DNA from: Apis mellifera
Taxonomy: Eukaryota; Arthropoda; Insecta; Hymenoptera; Apidae
DNA length: 64,000 nt
NCBI RefSeq assembly: GCF_003254395.2
Contig: NC_037647.1
Location: forward strand, 7,581,925 to 7,645,924
Reading direction: 5' to 3'
Below, piece after piece: positions 52,001 to 64,000 of this stretch (the first letter of the stretch is position 1; each line of letters starts with the position of its first letter). The notes under the pieces were generated by a model, which was given only the letters and a program-made list of their open reading frames with translations, did not search any database and was not told the DNA's origin. The translations under genes and the position numbers were made by a program.

Positions 52001-52520
52001 ATGCGATCGTAATTCTTTCGATCCAGAGTCCGCATCTCATAATCGCGCGGACTTTATTTCAACCGACGGTAAGTAAGAAAACACGGTCGAGGGAAAGGAA
52101 AAGAAAGGAAAATTCGAGCGATTTGTCACGCGTTGCTCGATGAATCGAAGGAGGACGATTCCCTCGACGGGGAGAGAAGGGGAAATTTCATTGGCGCGCG
52201 TCGCCTCGCATAAATAGCCCCTGCCCGAGGCCTGTCATTACGATAAATCATGTTTTTGCGCGCAAGGCGTCGCGCGGCATCCCCGCGATAATTGATATTA
52301 TTGCGCGGTAATAAAATATACTTACCGGCCAGCGTCGCGCGTACAATCGGGATATACGCGATATTTCACGCGGAGGGGGAAAGGAGAGGAGAGGAGAGGA
52401 GAGGAGGCGAGCGATCGAAGCTTTTAATCGACGCGGCCAACCAATTTTTTTCACCCTTTCTTTCCTCCTTCCTTTCTCGCGCGACGACGCTCCTCGTCGC
52501 GTGGTGGAGAGAAGAAAAAC

Positions 52521-52587
52521 GCCTCGCCTCGCCTCGCCTCTCCTCGCCTCTCCTCGCCCCACCCCGCCCCGCCTCGCCTCGCCTCGG
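52521..52587 (+). repeat. CGCCT pentanucleotide array
   Basis: Thirteen or so units alternate between CGCCT, CTCCT and CCCCA/CGCCC variants. A related GGAGA array lies 120 bases to the left. Confidence 0.9.
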
Positions 52588-52900
52588 ATCGGATGAAATT
52601 CCGGGCGATCTGGGCGAGGCAGGCTGGTACACGGTGCTCGCACACGCGTGCAAGCCCGCGAAACTCATTGCACCGTGACAAACGAGGCATGGGCTGCGAG
52701 CCATCGATATTAACTAAGCGTCCCGCTGCACCGGCCGGCCATCGCTCGATGAAAGCCGAAGGAGATCGTTCCCGATCTCGATCGGCCGATAAGAGGCGAC
52801 GGTACCGTTGATAACAGGGGATCGGTGAGGGGATTAGGATTTCGAACGATTTCGTGGCGTCACTTTGATGAAAGTTTCTGGAAAGTCAACGTGGAGGTGA

Positions 52901-55900
52901 GTCGATGGCGGAGGGGATAGTTAATCTCATTTGGAATTTCTATTTGTCCGAATCGATTATAAATATATATATATATTCATAACGGTATAATCGATACGCA
53001 AAAATCGCTAGCCCATTACTCCATCTCTTGCTCGCATTCCAACCTGGAATGGAGACTGTATCGCTTTGCACCATTTGGATCCAGAGGCGGTTAATAAAGA
53101 AGAGCGAGCGGAAACTCGAGCGTTCAATGGCGAGCGACAGACGCGACAACCTGTGCAAACGGAAAATGAGCCCGAATTATACAAACAAACAGTCGGCTTA
53201 CCGGATCGAAAGAGTTAAAAATAAACCACGACCGGTCCCTCTCACTCTCTCTCTCTCTCCTCCCAAGAGAGAGAGAAAGAAAGAAAGAAAGAAAGAAAGA
53301 CACGGAGAGAAGAGGGATCGGGGCAAAAACGCAAGAAGAAAACCTGCAGGATTCCTTCATCGATAACCGGGGAAGGTTTCTGGTCGCGCGGCTATGATTA
53401 ATACCGAGCAACAAGAAAACAGGTCCCCGCTATACGCGGCATACGATCGGCCGTGCCCGGCTAACGTTTCCCCTCGGCGTCGGAACGGAGGGACCCCCGT
53501 TCTCTCTCTCCGTTCTCTCGACGGACGTCGAGGTTTCTGCATACCATGCGGCGACGTGTACGCGCCAGATAGAGAAGGCGAGAGAAAGGAGGAGGAGGGA
53601 GGCAGAGCGAGATGGGGCGGGATAGAGAGGGACAGATAGGCGTCCCTCGCGACGAAAAGAAAGGCGCGAGAGGCGCACAAGGCTGACCGACCGGCAGTCC
53701 TAGACCGGGTATACACGGTTAAACGTACGCCAGGCCTGCCTCCTCTCCGCCGGTGTGTGCGTGTGTGCGCGCTGGTGTGCGGCCCGTTGCCTATCTAGAA
53801 TCTAGATGATGGCAGTGAGCTTGACCGAGTGGCGCTTCGCGAGGCCGGCCGACGCCCTTCCTCCCTCCCGCTTGCCCGTTTGCTTTTTGCGCAACCTACA
53901 CACACACCTCTCTCTTTCTTTCTTCTTTCTTTCCATATCTCCTTTCGTTCCTCCGCCATCGCGTCCACGCACACACCCGAATGCCATTATACGTAGCGTT
54001 TGCCCAATGGCCACGGGCTAGCCGCGTAATCTCACCGCGGTATTAGTTTTCATATTGGTTCCTACTTACGATATTAACGTAATATCGCGCCAACGGGTCT
54101 AACCCTTTTCCTCTCTCTCTCTCTCTCTCTTGTTCGTCGGTTCCCTCGCGTGCGAGAGGGATCCGCAACCGTTTCCATATTACCGTTTTATTAACGGTGC
54201 ACGGGGATATTAGATTGCGCTCGATTTTGCGGCGTTCGGACGTTGTCCACTCGTCGCCTCGGATCGAAATCCCTTCGCATTCCTTGCGAGATGGTAATTC
54301 GATTCGTCGGAAGGGAAGGAAGATCTCGAAGATTTCGAATGGACGATTTTTATTAAGCTCGTAATTATCGAAAGAAATTTCATCTCTCGATCCGAATAAT
54401 AATTTTCTCTCTTCCTTCTTCGTTCGCCGAACATTTGACCGAGAATTAAAAAATCTATGTAACTTTGTCGAAAAGTCGAAAAGCTCCTTTCCCCTTGCAT
54501 TATTTATATTGCATCGATCTCTTTCCCTCTTGAGGGGGAGTCGAGACACATGATCGAAACGATGAGCGGTATTTAAGGCGATGATCGATGATGGCGAAAA
54601 ATCGGGACGCGGATGTTCCAGCTGGTTACGCTCGACGGGAGAGGAGAGCCGTTGATGCTGGGACCCAGAACCGACGAAGAAGAATCGTGCGGGCCGCATA
54701 GCCAAAGGCGTTCATTCTCCGTGGCACACGGAAGCATCCAGGGCAACTCCTGAGCGCAACTTCTAGGATACCGGTCGTCGGCGGTATTCAGATTTTCTCG
54801 CCGTGAAATGACCCTGTTTCCATTTGCCACTGCCTCCGCTTCGAACGCCATTTCTTCTTCCGCGTAAGGATCCGCGATCGCCTCTACCTGGTTTCGAGTC
54901 ATCGAACAGCATAGACACCATTTTATGGATTCGAGAACTGGATTCCAAGGCATCGTTAAATTGGAATGGAATTTTTCTACGTAACGTACGAGAGAAACGA
55001 ACGTTTCGCGTCTAAAATCGTGTCTTCGAGTTTTGGAACGGATAAGAAAATTGTTCGAATCAACTTTATTATTACCGTCGATTTCGAATAATAAAATTGG
55101 ACGATTTTAGAAAGAGAAAACCTGGCGAATCGATCCCCGGCGATTAGAAATTTTCGAGAACGAAACGCTTTTTCTTAACGCGCGATTATCCGTTGGCATC
55201 GGAACAAAAGCTCTGTTCACGCTGCCCGAGTAACGACCCGTCCACGTTTCGGATTTTTTTGCATTTCTCCAAGACAGACCACGGCCACGATAAGAAAACG
55301 TTTATCGGGCAGTGATTTGTATGCCCGCCGTTAGACCGGCTAGCCTTACAAATTATCGATGAGCAGCGTCGTTAAGGCGGACGTGAAAGTGGATCCTCGA
55401 TGGTTTTTTACTCGGTAAACGCGGAGGATACTTGGGGGAAAAGAAAAAAAAAAAAAAGAAAGAAAAAAGAAACAGAGCTCTGTGCAGCAACCTCCCCTTT
55501 CCCTCTCCGCCCGGAGGAAACTTAGTCCTCTTTCCTCTTTCTCTCTCCTTTGTAATTAGTATCCCGGAAACGATGTCCGACTGCTCGCACATCGGGGATC
55601 GATTTCTTTCTCTCTCTCTTTACCCTTTACAAAGGATTACGCAAAGGTGAAAAAGACGAGATACCTTCTCCCTCCCTCGCGTGACGCAACGCGAGATCGT
55701 AGGAGGGCAACATCCGCGAACGTCTTCCTGTGTCGTAAAAATTTTCCTATTTAAACGTGCGTCGATTTCTGCTAAACGGTAAAGAAAAAAAGGAAGGAAG
55801 GAAGGTTGGAAAAGGGGGCGCGCGAATTACACGTGGAAATTGCAGCGGAGGATAGAAGGAACGAATCGCGGGGAACAGCGTGGAAGGCAAGGACACGCGG

Positions 55901-57900
55901 CGACCCTGCTGCAGGGCGTGAAACACGAGGCCGCGTCTACGGTAAGTTCATTAACCATGGCGACCGGCATGGGCGATACTTACGCACGCAATCGGCTCAC
56001 CGGGAACACCGCAAGAAACCGATCTGTCCCCGGCTCCTTGTCGACGAGCAAAAAGCCGTGGCGGAGACAGAAGTGGCGTGGAAAGAAGAAGAAGAAGAAG
56101 AAGAAGAACAAGACGGCGACAGGAGGGGATGGAGGGGGGCTCGCAAGCACGCGAACGAAGAGAAAGACGAGAGGCGGCGGCGGCCACCACCGGTGGGACA
56201 AGAGGAATGAGAAGACACCTCGGAGAGAACAAGAGGAGGAAGAAGAACGGAAGGAGGAAGAGGAGAAGAGGCAATAGTCGTAGATAGGAAAGGAGGACGA
56301 ACGGTGGTTGGATCGAGAAGAGGAGAGGAAAGGACGGTGGAAGAGAGAAAGGAGGAGAAGGGGAGGGTTAAAGACACGCGCGAAACGACCGTGTGTGCGC
56401 CTCCACACACGCCAACCACACGACTATAATCCAGCGACTGATTACTCGGTCGTGTCGTGCCCGCCCATTCTCCGCTGAATTTTTCCTGCTCCCTTTCCAC
56501 GTGTCCCTCCTCCCCTTTCCTCCGCGGCTAGGTTCCACCGGCTCTCCTCCACGGGGTCGGCCGTCTTTTTTCTTCGCCAACTGCCGGTGTAACCGTTGTA
56601 ATTAGTAGCTATCCCCGTTTAAACGTTCGTACCCGTGTATACATATACCTGGAGACCATGTTCTTTCCTTTCTCTCCCTCTCTCTCCCTCTCTTTCTCTC
56701 CGTCTCTGTTTCTGGTTCTCTAGGATGGAGGAAAGGGGGTGGTTGTCGGGGGAAAAGGGGGGTGGCAGGAAGAACGGGCGACAGGAGAGAGGACGAAGGA
56801 GAAAGAGAGAGAAGAGAGAAGTAGAGAAGGGGAGGCTGTATCGTCGTGGATGGTGGTGGTAGTGATGAGCAAACCACACGCCGCCGTGGCTGCTGCATAA
56901 CTACGCGCTTATTGCACTATTTTCACCGTGAACCGATACACGTGTGCTCGGAGGGCCGCCCCCTCCCTCGCGCCGGCTACCGCGCATTTGCCTGCTCCAG
57001 GATCAAATAGGAGGGCACGACGGAGGATCGAGGGAAGGAGGGGGGTGAGAACGCGGGACGAGAGACGCGGCGAGAGGAGGGAGCCGAGGAGGACGCGGCG
57101 CGCGTCCGCCTGTCAAAGGATCAACAAGTCTTGTCCTGTTGAGAGGCTTGCTTCGGGTTCTTCGATTTGGAAAATCGGCCGAGAGAAAGGTGAGAGAGAC
57201 AGCCGAGTGGGGGAGAAAGGAGCGTCGAATCGAAGCGCGTAACGATCTTGACGCGATCTGCTTCTCTGCATCCTCTCTCCCTTCTCTCCTTTTCTTTCGA
57301 CCGTTTTCTAACGGAACAACATTTTTTCCCCCGACGCGGATCTCTTCGAAATCACCGTCCCGAAAATCTTTGAAACTCCACCGATCCTCTTCGGATCGGT
57401 CGCGACGAGGGGAAGCGGTGGACGCGGCTGCGGTGAGTTATGCGCGCATAAGTCACGGGGAAATATTTATCGTCGGAGGGCGAGAGAAGAATCCTTGGAC
57501 AGATACGGTGGAAAGCGCGGGACGTGGATGCGCGTGGATCGGTTGGGCGTGGATGTGATTCATTGAGGTTGGTGCGCGTGCATGAGCGTGCGCGCGTATT
57601 ATCCGGATAATGACGAGTTGTACACGCCGCTCGAAAATCTTGGGCAGCGTAGGTCAGGCCTTCGGGATAACGGGTTATTCGCGCGGCGGGCATCGAGAAT
57701 CGCGAACGGCGATCGCGGCTTGATCGCGCAAGTTCATTAAACTCGGTAGGCGTGCCCCGGCCCCGGAGAGGATACGGTTAAGTATGACAATGCGCTAGAT
57801 TCGATCCCATCCCATTTCCTCCGTCCTCTACGCCTAATCGTTCCTCGCAGGGAGCGAATTCTTCGATTTTCGCGTAAATCTATAATATCCCGTCCGCTCT
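52901..57900. other. Non-coding GC-rich region
   Basis: Repeats include (GAAA)n (53271-53300), (CT)n (54110-54130) and (GAA)n (56083-56109). A 96-base acceptor-to-donor segment at 55846-55941 is listed separately. Minus frames at 54043-54953 are open but have neither family resemblance nor paired splice sites. Confidence 0.5.
55846..55941 (+). other. Weak candidate exon
   Basis: The segment lies between an acceptor-like AAATTGCAG and a strong donor CTACG|GTAAGTTC. It is 96 bases long and open in two frames. The predicted residues are Arg/Gly/Glu-rich and resemble no family, so if real it may be an untranslated exon. Confidence 0.15.
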
Positions 57901-60738
57901 CTTTTAACGGGATTGTTAATTATTATTTTGCGAGAGAAAGGATCGAGAAGGATTCAATTTAAAATTTCCCTAGCTCCACTCCAAGATGTTTCATCGATAA
58001 ACTTTTTCTGTGTCTATCGCGTTTCTCCCCAGCCAGGGGAATTAAAAATCGCGAGAGCCTTATTACACAGCCTAAAAGGGGATGCTATGATACAGCATCG
58101 AGCGATGCGATTAATTCGTGGGCAGCGCGTAATTTCGCTTAAAGATATCTGCCAGGGATCATCGGCGGATTTATTACGGGTATATAATACGCCAACAGGT
58201 TAATATCTCTCCACTCCCGATTAAAAATCATTTTTCTAAGATCTCGGCCGATGTCCAATTTACTTGGAAGAGCTACTGGGAGCGATCATAATTCAAGGAT
58301 AATTACTTAATAACAGATCGGCGTGAACCGAATGTCCGTCATTTATGATTCCTCAAACCATTTTCCTATCGATGTCCGTCCACGCAGGCAAAGGTGTCCA
58401 CGACACCTTGACTCGTCCCAATTTCCTCTCTCTCTCTCTATAAACTACATTAAACGATCAGGATATAAATCCATCGGTGTCGCGCTTCTCGAATCCAACA
58501 TCCTTCCCATCCGACCGACGTTCAATCTCCTTTTTTCGAGGGGAAACAAAAAGGAACGATGTGTATCCACGCGAGAGAGAGGAAGGGAAGAAGGAGGAGG
58601 GAAGAAAAGAAAGGAGAGGAGAAGAAGAGAGAAGAGAAAAAGAGGAGCAGGGAGGCGAGGAACACGCACAACTCTATTTGTATCGGCGGAGAAACCTATC
58701 CCATCGATCTCGATCGGTGGGTCGGCTCGGCCTCGCGAGATGGTTAATAATTTCCAGCGGTAATATCGCGCGATATAGCCGCTCGTCATCGGATAACGCT
58801 ATCTCAATTCCGAGGCCTAGTGGAGCGTACGGTGGAGCGGCAATTTCATATAAAAACCACGACCGCGTGTGCGTGCATCTCGTCCACCACACGCGGGTAA
58901 AATCGATGCGCGCACACGTACGTGAGCGGCCACGTACACGCTCGCCACTCTAAAACCGTTCTGGGTCGTGCGTGTGTCCGGTGTTCGCGTCACGGACGCG
59001 TATATGCATCAGGATGACCGATCGTCGGCCTCCTCTTTCTTTTCCACCGCTCTCTTAACCGGCTTACCACCCTGTGTACACCCGCCAACTAGCCAGAACC
59101 CATTACCAGGGAGAGAGAGAGAGAGACGGGTCTTAGAGACGCACCGATCGCGCACGCATCGAGCGAGGACGGACGATCGAATGATCGCGCCGAATTGTTT
59201 CAGGGACGGACGAACGGACGACACGGCGGCGGGTCAGGGGTTCGACGCATGGATGGATGGATGATGGTGGAAGGAAGAAGCGCGTTACATGGCACGCACG
59301 TTGCACGGTGAGTTTGACGCGTGTACACGGATTGCGTCGTCGTCGCCGCGACCGGCCGCAGAGTTCGTCGAACTGGAATAGAATTCCATTCGGACCGCTT
59401 CTAGGGGTGGATTCTGACGCGCTGCCCGCTAAAATAAGACCGCGCACCGGCCGGATTTAGAGAGGAGCCGTACCATTGCCGTAGGTTCAGATTCGCCAAT
59501 TTTCTCTCTTCTCTTTTCTCTCTCTCTCTCCCTCTCTCCCTTTTTTCTTTATCTCTTATTGTATATTTTTTTAACTTTTTCTTTTTTTCTTCTTTTTATT
59601 CTATCGTCTTTGCAACGACGACGCTCTTTACGACGTCCGTGGGTCCGTTCCGTGGGTCATTAGTATGCAAGGAGATCTTTATGATCGAGCGTGGAACGGA
59701 ATGTCTTGTTAATTGCTTTAAATGGAACTCTTTTACAGCCCTCCTCCTCCTCTTCTTCTTCTTCTTCTTCTTCTTCATAGATCTTGTATAAATAATGGTG
59801 CCCCAAGGCGACCACGAATAAGGCCTAAATATAGGCGCCATCCATTCCGGAGTTAATCTCGGTTTCTTGCGCTAAAAGCGATGCTATAACGAGTCAATAA
59901 TTCCATCCGGACCTGGTCCTCGCCTTTTGGATGGATTCCCGCGCGCCCGAAACGCGGGTAGAACAAATATAACGTCGAAGCAAACCGACTCGAGAGCTGC
60001 ACTTCCTCGGGAAGAAGGATCGAAAAGTTTCCAGGCCGAGCTCTCTCCTCTCTTTCTGTCTAAAGAAATTCTTTTACCAAAACCGAAAAAAATTGATAAT
60101 TGGTAACGAGATCGACGAACGTCGTTGGTCGAGATCTCGATGATTACGATGAGAAGAAGTTTCTCTCGAAGAGAAGACGAGAGACGACGACGCATCGAGT
60201 GGCGGGCCTCTCTCGCCTCGTAGATGACGGATGGGGACAGTTGTTGCATCGCAGTCGCTGCCAAGAATATCTTCTCTGTCACCCCTCTCCCCTCACCTTT
60301 ATCTCTCGAAACGTCACTCTCCTTTCCCCTCCTTTCGAGCCCGAGAGTCTCTGTCACTTTATTCGTCTCCTCCTCTCCCCCCTCTCGTCTCTTTGACCAT
60401 CGCACCTCTCTCTCTCTCTCCTCCCCTCTCTTTCTCTCTTCCCCTCTCTCTCTCTCTCTCTCTATACTCTCTCTTTTCGCTTTAACCCTTCGTCTGTGAC
60501 GATACTTTTCGTATCTCGCCGTTCCTATCCTCGCTTCGCATCCGAGCTTCGTTAAGTTTGCATCCGGATCGCGTAATTATATGGGTGCTTATGGATATTC
60601 GAATTTGTTTTGCAAGATTCTTCGTGTTCCGTGATTAATTTGGGATGCAAATTGCATTTGATGTTTTATCGTCGGTGGAGCCGGTTGCATATTCCACTCG
60701 GCGAAATACATTTTATTAATTTATATTCGTCGCCAATT

Positions 60739-60759
60739 CCCCCCCCCCCCCCCCCCCCC
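60739..60759 (+). repeat. Poly-C tract (21 bases)
   Basis: An uninterrupted run of 21 C residues. The complementary poly-G could form a quadruplex. Confidence 0.95.
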
Positions 60760-62799
60760 GTTCTCCTTCAATCTCCAAGAAGTATATACGAAATATTATC
60801 GAAAGAACGATTAAACCGTATACATTAATTCCGCGTATAAATTATTTCCACCGTGTATCATAATTATTTGAAACGTGTTCTTTTAATAATTCGCTCGCTA
60901 CTTCCACGTTTAAAATTACAAAAATTCTCCAAAACTTAACGAAACCCCTCCTTCTTGAGATCAACCAAGATCCGTCCATTCGTAACGAACGATCCTCGAA
61001 GAAAGAAGAATCCCTCCCCATGAGGGTAAGGAAAAAAAACAAAAAAATCGTAAGCGTAAAGCACGTAGGATGGTAACGGTGGTATCTATGATATCGAGAG
61101 CAAATTGTTAGCCACGGTCTCGTCTAACTACACGCGAATCCAGTGGTTGATCCGCCGTAGTAAACTGTTATAACTCGAGGGCTTTCCGGTGGTACGAACG
61201 ATTCGTGCCGGCCGGATCTGCCCGCCTTGCGTTCCTTCAAGACAGATCGTGGATCGGGAACACGAGCTGCGTACACGAGGCTTGCGTTTAGAATATTAAT
61301 GGCCGTTGTGTGTATCGGTGCTCGCGGGATTATATTATCGAGCAGAGTCGGTTGAAAAGTAATTGGCGGTGTTTGCTTCTTCGTTTCTCTCTCTCTCTTC
61401 TCTTTCTTTATTTCTCGATTCGCTCGCAACAATTCGTGTAACAACAACAATTTCTTCTTCGTATATATAACATCAGCATCGAGAGAGCGTCCGTTAATAT
61501 CTTCGAACACTGCGCATTTGCAGAGATACGGCAACTTACGCTTAGCAGAGCAGAAATGTATTTTCAGTTATCACTATGATTTATCGCCTTTGCGATTTTT
61601 TTCGCTAACGAGCGTCAGCCGTGTAATTAACTTTGTAGAGCGGGAATGTAGAGGAGGCGGCCGGCACCAACTATTGGCAGGCCTCTTCTCCTCGCGCGAG
61701 CAACAACAACCGACTTGCAACCGCGGCTCGCGCTCTCGTGTTTCACGCATTCTCTCCCTCCCGTGTCGAGAGAATCGCACGTGCACACCGGCGTCGTATC
61801 TCTTACACAGCGGCGAAAAAATTCACGAAACGAAATTGACACGAGTGTTCGGAGGGGAAAGAATAACTAAGCGCGCCTTCTCCTCCCCCTCGAGACGATA
61901 CTCTCGCCAGGAAACCAAGTTCCCCTCTTTTTTTTCGGACCCTGAACCTATTATTACGCGTATACACAAGCTGGAAAATTAAAAGTGTCACGGACTACTG
62001 ATGATTATACCCGGCACAACGTACCAGGTGGCGCGATAAATTTTTGTCCAAAGTTTTCGATCCTCGAATAATTCCCCTAATATGTTAAATATATTAAATA
62101 TATTAACTCGCGTGATGAATCGCGTTTGAAGGAAGGGCAGGAAGGTTCGATTGTTAAAAATCGTTTCTTCATCGTAGGATGATTTTCGAGATGTAACACC
62201 CCGTAGATCGAGCACGTATACAACATTATACATAAAACATCCCGGCACTTGGTAATCAGATGCGCGAAATCGACAGATCCGCGAAATATGTATCAAGAAT
62301 ATTCAATCGACTCAAGCATGAACCATGGACGTTCGGTTCATGCACCGTGCACGATTTTCCATCCGGAATTGCAGATTAGTCAATATTTTAATTACTCGCA
62401 TATCGCAGGGCTCTATCGAATCGAAAAGAGGGAGGACGAGGTCGGAGGAAGGAGGAGAAAGAGGAGGAGGAGGGAGAGGAGGGCTCGCGGAAGGGAGGGA
62501 GAGAGAGCGGTGAGATCGAGGTGGGTCGAAAGGGCGTTCCGTCGAACGTCCAAAAATCGAGGATTAAAATTCATTTAGCATTAACAACGACTCCCGTCGA
62601 ATGCACTCCGTGTAAAGGCTGCTCCCTGAATCTATATTGAGCACCGGTTCCACCTCTCGGTTACCATAGCTAGCCGGAGAGCTAACGGCTTCTCGATTTT
62701 TGTGGGATTTTATCAGGGAGCGGGCAGCAGAGCTACGCCCGCCGATGCGTATATGCACGAGCTTGCGCGCAAAGAGAAGCAACACGAGGAAAAATAATA

Positions 62800-63030
62800 A
62801 TAAAAAAAAAAGAGAGAGAGAGAGAGAGAGAAAGAAAGGAAAAAAAATAGGAAAAAATAGGGAAAACGGGGGAAAAAGGAGGACGAAAGCGATACGGAGG
62901 GAGAGAAAGAGAGGAGCAGAGGGAGAACAGAGAGAGAGAGAGAGATGGAAAGTGGAAGGAGAGTGGAATAGCGTAGCGCGATAGAGGGAATGAGGGAGAG
63001 GAGGAGAAAGAGAGAGAAAAAATGGAGAAG
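62800..63030 (+). repeat. Polypurine block with (GA)n
   Basis: About 230 bases are almost entirely A and G on the plus strand, including two (GA)n runs near 62810-62832 and 62930-62945. Confidence 0.9.
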
Positions 63031-64000
63031 CAACGCGAAAACAAGAATCCATGCGGCTATTGCGGCTTCCGTTACGGCAGAGATGCTGCCGGTGGTGCTG
63101 CCGGTGTTGCTGCCGATGTCGGTGCTCGTTCGATCTTCGTAGCCAGGGCCGAAGCCAGAACGGCCTGCCTTCGAACCGGTTTCCAACTCCGGATCGCGTA
63201 AACTGAGTGACAGCCTTTTCGAAACAGGCTTTCCCGCCCTTCGACGATCGACCGCGAAACGGTGCACGCCCGTTACGATCGATCTCCCCGCGAGCGCCAC
63301 TCCGCCTCTTTCATATATATGTATATATGTATATATATTTTTTTGGTTTCGCCAACGATATCCTCGACACCGGTACAGGATAAGATCCGGAATCTGGCCG
63401 GGAGCAAGGATCTCCGCCGGTTGCCAACCTCGTCACGGCGAGAACGCAATTAGAAAGTCGCGAAACGCGTTATCTTCTGTCAGCCGAAACATCCTACCTC
63501 ATCCTTCCTTTTTTCCTTCATCCTAGTTCGATCTTAGATAATCGGCAAATTAATTGGAAGATCACCGCGGAATCGCACGGATCGTTTCATCGTTCTAAAT
63601 TATCCAACCTTTCTCCTACCTACCTCTCTCTCTCTTTCGAGGTCGCGTCCTATCGCGATCAGGGCCGCAAGCATCAGGGTCGCAAAAAAAAAGAAAAGAA
63701 AAGAAAAGAGAGAAGAAAGAAGGATGATCGCTTCTGCTCGCGCGCGATCTTTCGATTCGCCCTTATGGCGGCGGATTCAACTTTGTAACTCATCCCCGTC
63801 GATCACGTGGATGGTCGATCGGCCGATTAGCAATAACGGAGTTAACGAGCGCGATCTCTACGCTCGATCGCGTGTCAATCGACACACGCGGGGGGGGGAA
63901 CGGGGCCTTCGTCCCATCGGACGAAAGCGATCGATGGTTGCGGGGAAACTGGATTAATCGGAGAGATCGATTTATCCGGTATGAAATCGTGTAACGTGTA

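Larger units (their letters stand above)
49001..52900. other. Non-coding region with POU/E-box motifs and pentanucleotide repeats
   Basis: A (CGG)n run (49048-49073) precedes a 400-base unique stretch with ATGCAAAT next to CACGTG. Further right are a CT run (50010-50038), T-rich tracts (51280-51390), (GGAGA)n (52384-52405) and a CGCCT/CTCCT pentanucleotide array (52521-52587). Strong donor-like strings at 52069 (plus) and 52327 (minus) have no coding partners. Confidence 0.5.
57901..64000. other. Non-coding region to the window end
   Basis: A unique stretch at 57950-58330 is followed by purine runs, (TTC)n (59747-59777), a pyrimidine block (60270-60480), a 21-base poly-C, a second unique stretch (61060-61560) and a purine block (62800-63030). 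The 195-codon minus frame at 62713-63300 mixes a translated GGT repeat with Ser/Leu repeat and is not supported as a gene. Confidence 0.5.

Noticed and set aside
54043..54953. Overlapping minus-strand open frames (220 and 126 codons), one ending at a strong donor-like site near 54070
   Set aside because: No family resemblance and no matching acceptor. Open frames of this length are common in the local 50% GC sequence.
62713..63300. 195-codon minus-strand open frame with Gly-Ser-Asn-Thr run
   Set aside because: It reads through a GGT-type repeat and a polypurine block. The ordered part is too short to judge and lacks splice support.
18442..64000. tRNA, rRNA and known microRNA genes
   Set aside because: I looked for tRNA B-box strings and for well-known insect microRNA seeds by eye and found none. 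A covariance-model search would be decisive.

Overview
The window looks like nuclear DNA of a hymenopteran insect, most plausibly a honey bee (Apis). The reasons are compact genes with short AT-rich introns, an ancient decayed mariner-family transposon, a sharp split between a very AT-rich block (about 1-18.5 kb) and a CpG-rich block full of short tandem repeats (about 19-64 kb), and insect-type gene content. Species assignment is inference from style, not from a marker gene.

Layout, 1-18.5 kb. A large six-coding-exon gene on the minus strand (6697 down to 287) encodes a predicted 1552-residue protein. It has a very long, charged, low-complexity N-terminal part and a C-terminal crotonase/enoyl-CoA isomerase domain most like vertebrate CDYL and ECI2. 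A spliced 5' leader carries a short upstream reading frame that overlaps the main start. After about 3 kb of AT-rich spacer, a seven-exon ribokinase gene (10382-12385) is transcribed divergently on the plus strand. Next come a decayed mariner-class transposase (minus) and, abutting it, a partial copy of the first coding exon of the CDYL-like gene, split by a 7-bp tandem array. At 15463-16005 an intronless gene encodes a secreted preproprotein with a dibasic cleavage site and a seven-cysteine C-terminal domain of spätzle/Trunk/PTTH cystine-knot style. At 17899-18441 (minus) three short exons with matching phases predict a 71-residue protein of unknown family, or the 3' end of a larger gene.

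Layout, 18.5-64 kb. I find no convincing protein-coding gene here. The region is GC-richer, dense in CpG and packed with (GA)n, (CT)n, (GGA)n, (CAA)n, (GTC)n, (CGG)n, (TA)n and homopolymer tracts. The many open frames across it are consequences of these repeats. Between the repeats lie stretches of ordinary complexity with homeobox-, POU- and forkhead-like motifs and some palindromes, the kind of landscape found in regulatory deserts or giant introns of developmental genes. A few isolated splice-site pairs and one TATA/initiator pair are noted as weak candidates.

Functional links between the genes are not evident. The CDYL-like protein (probable nuclear, CoA-binding), ribokinase (ribose to ribose-5-phosphate) and the secreted ligand are unrelated neighbours. 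The clearest structural link is the duplicated CDYL-like exon fragment lying beside the transposon relic.
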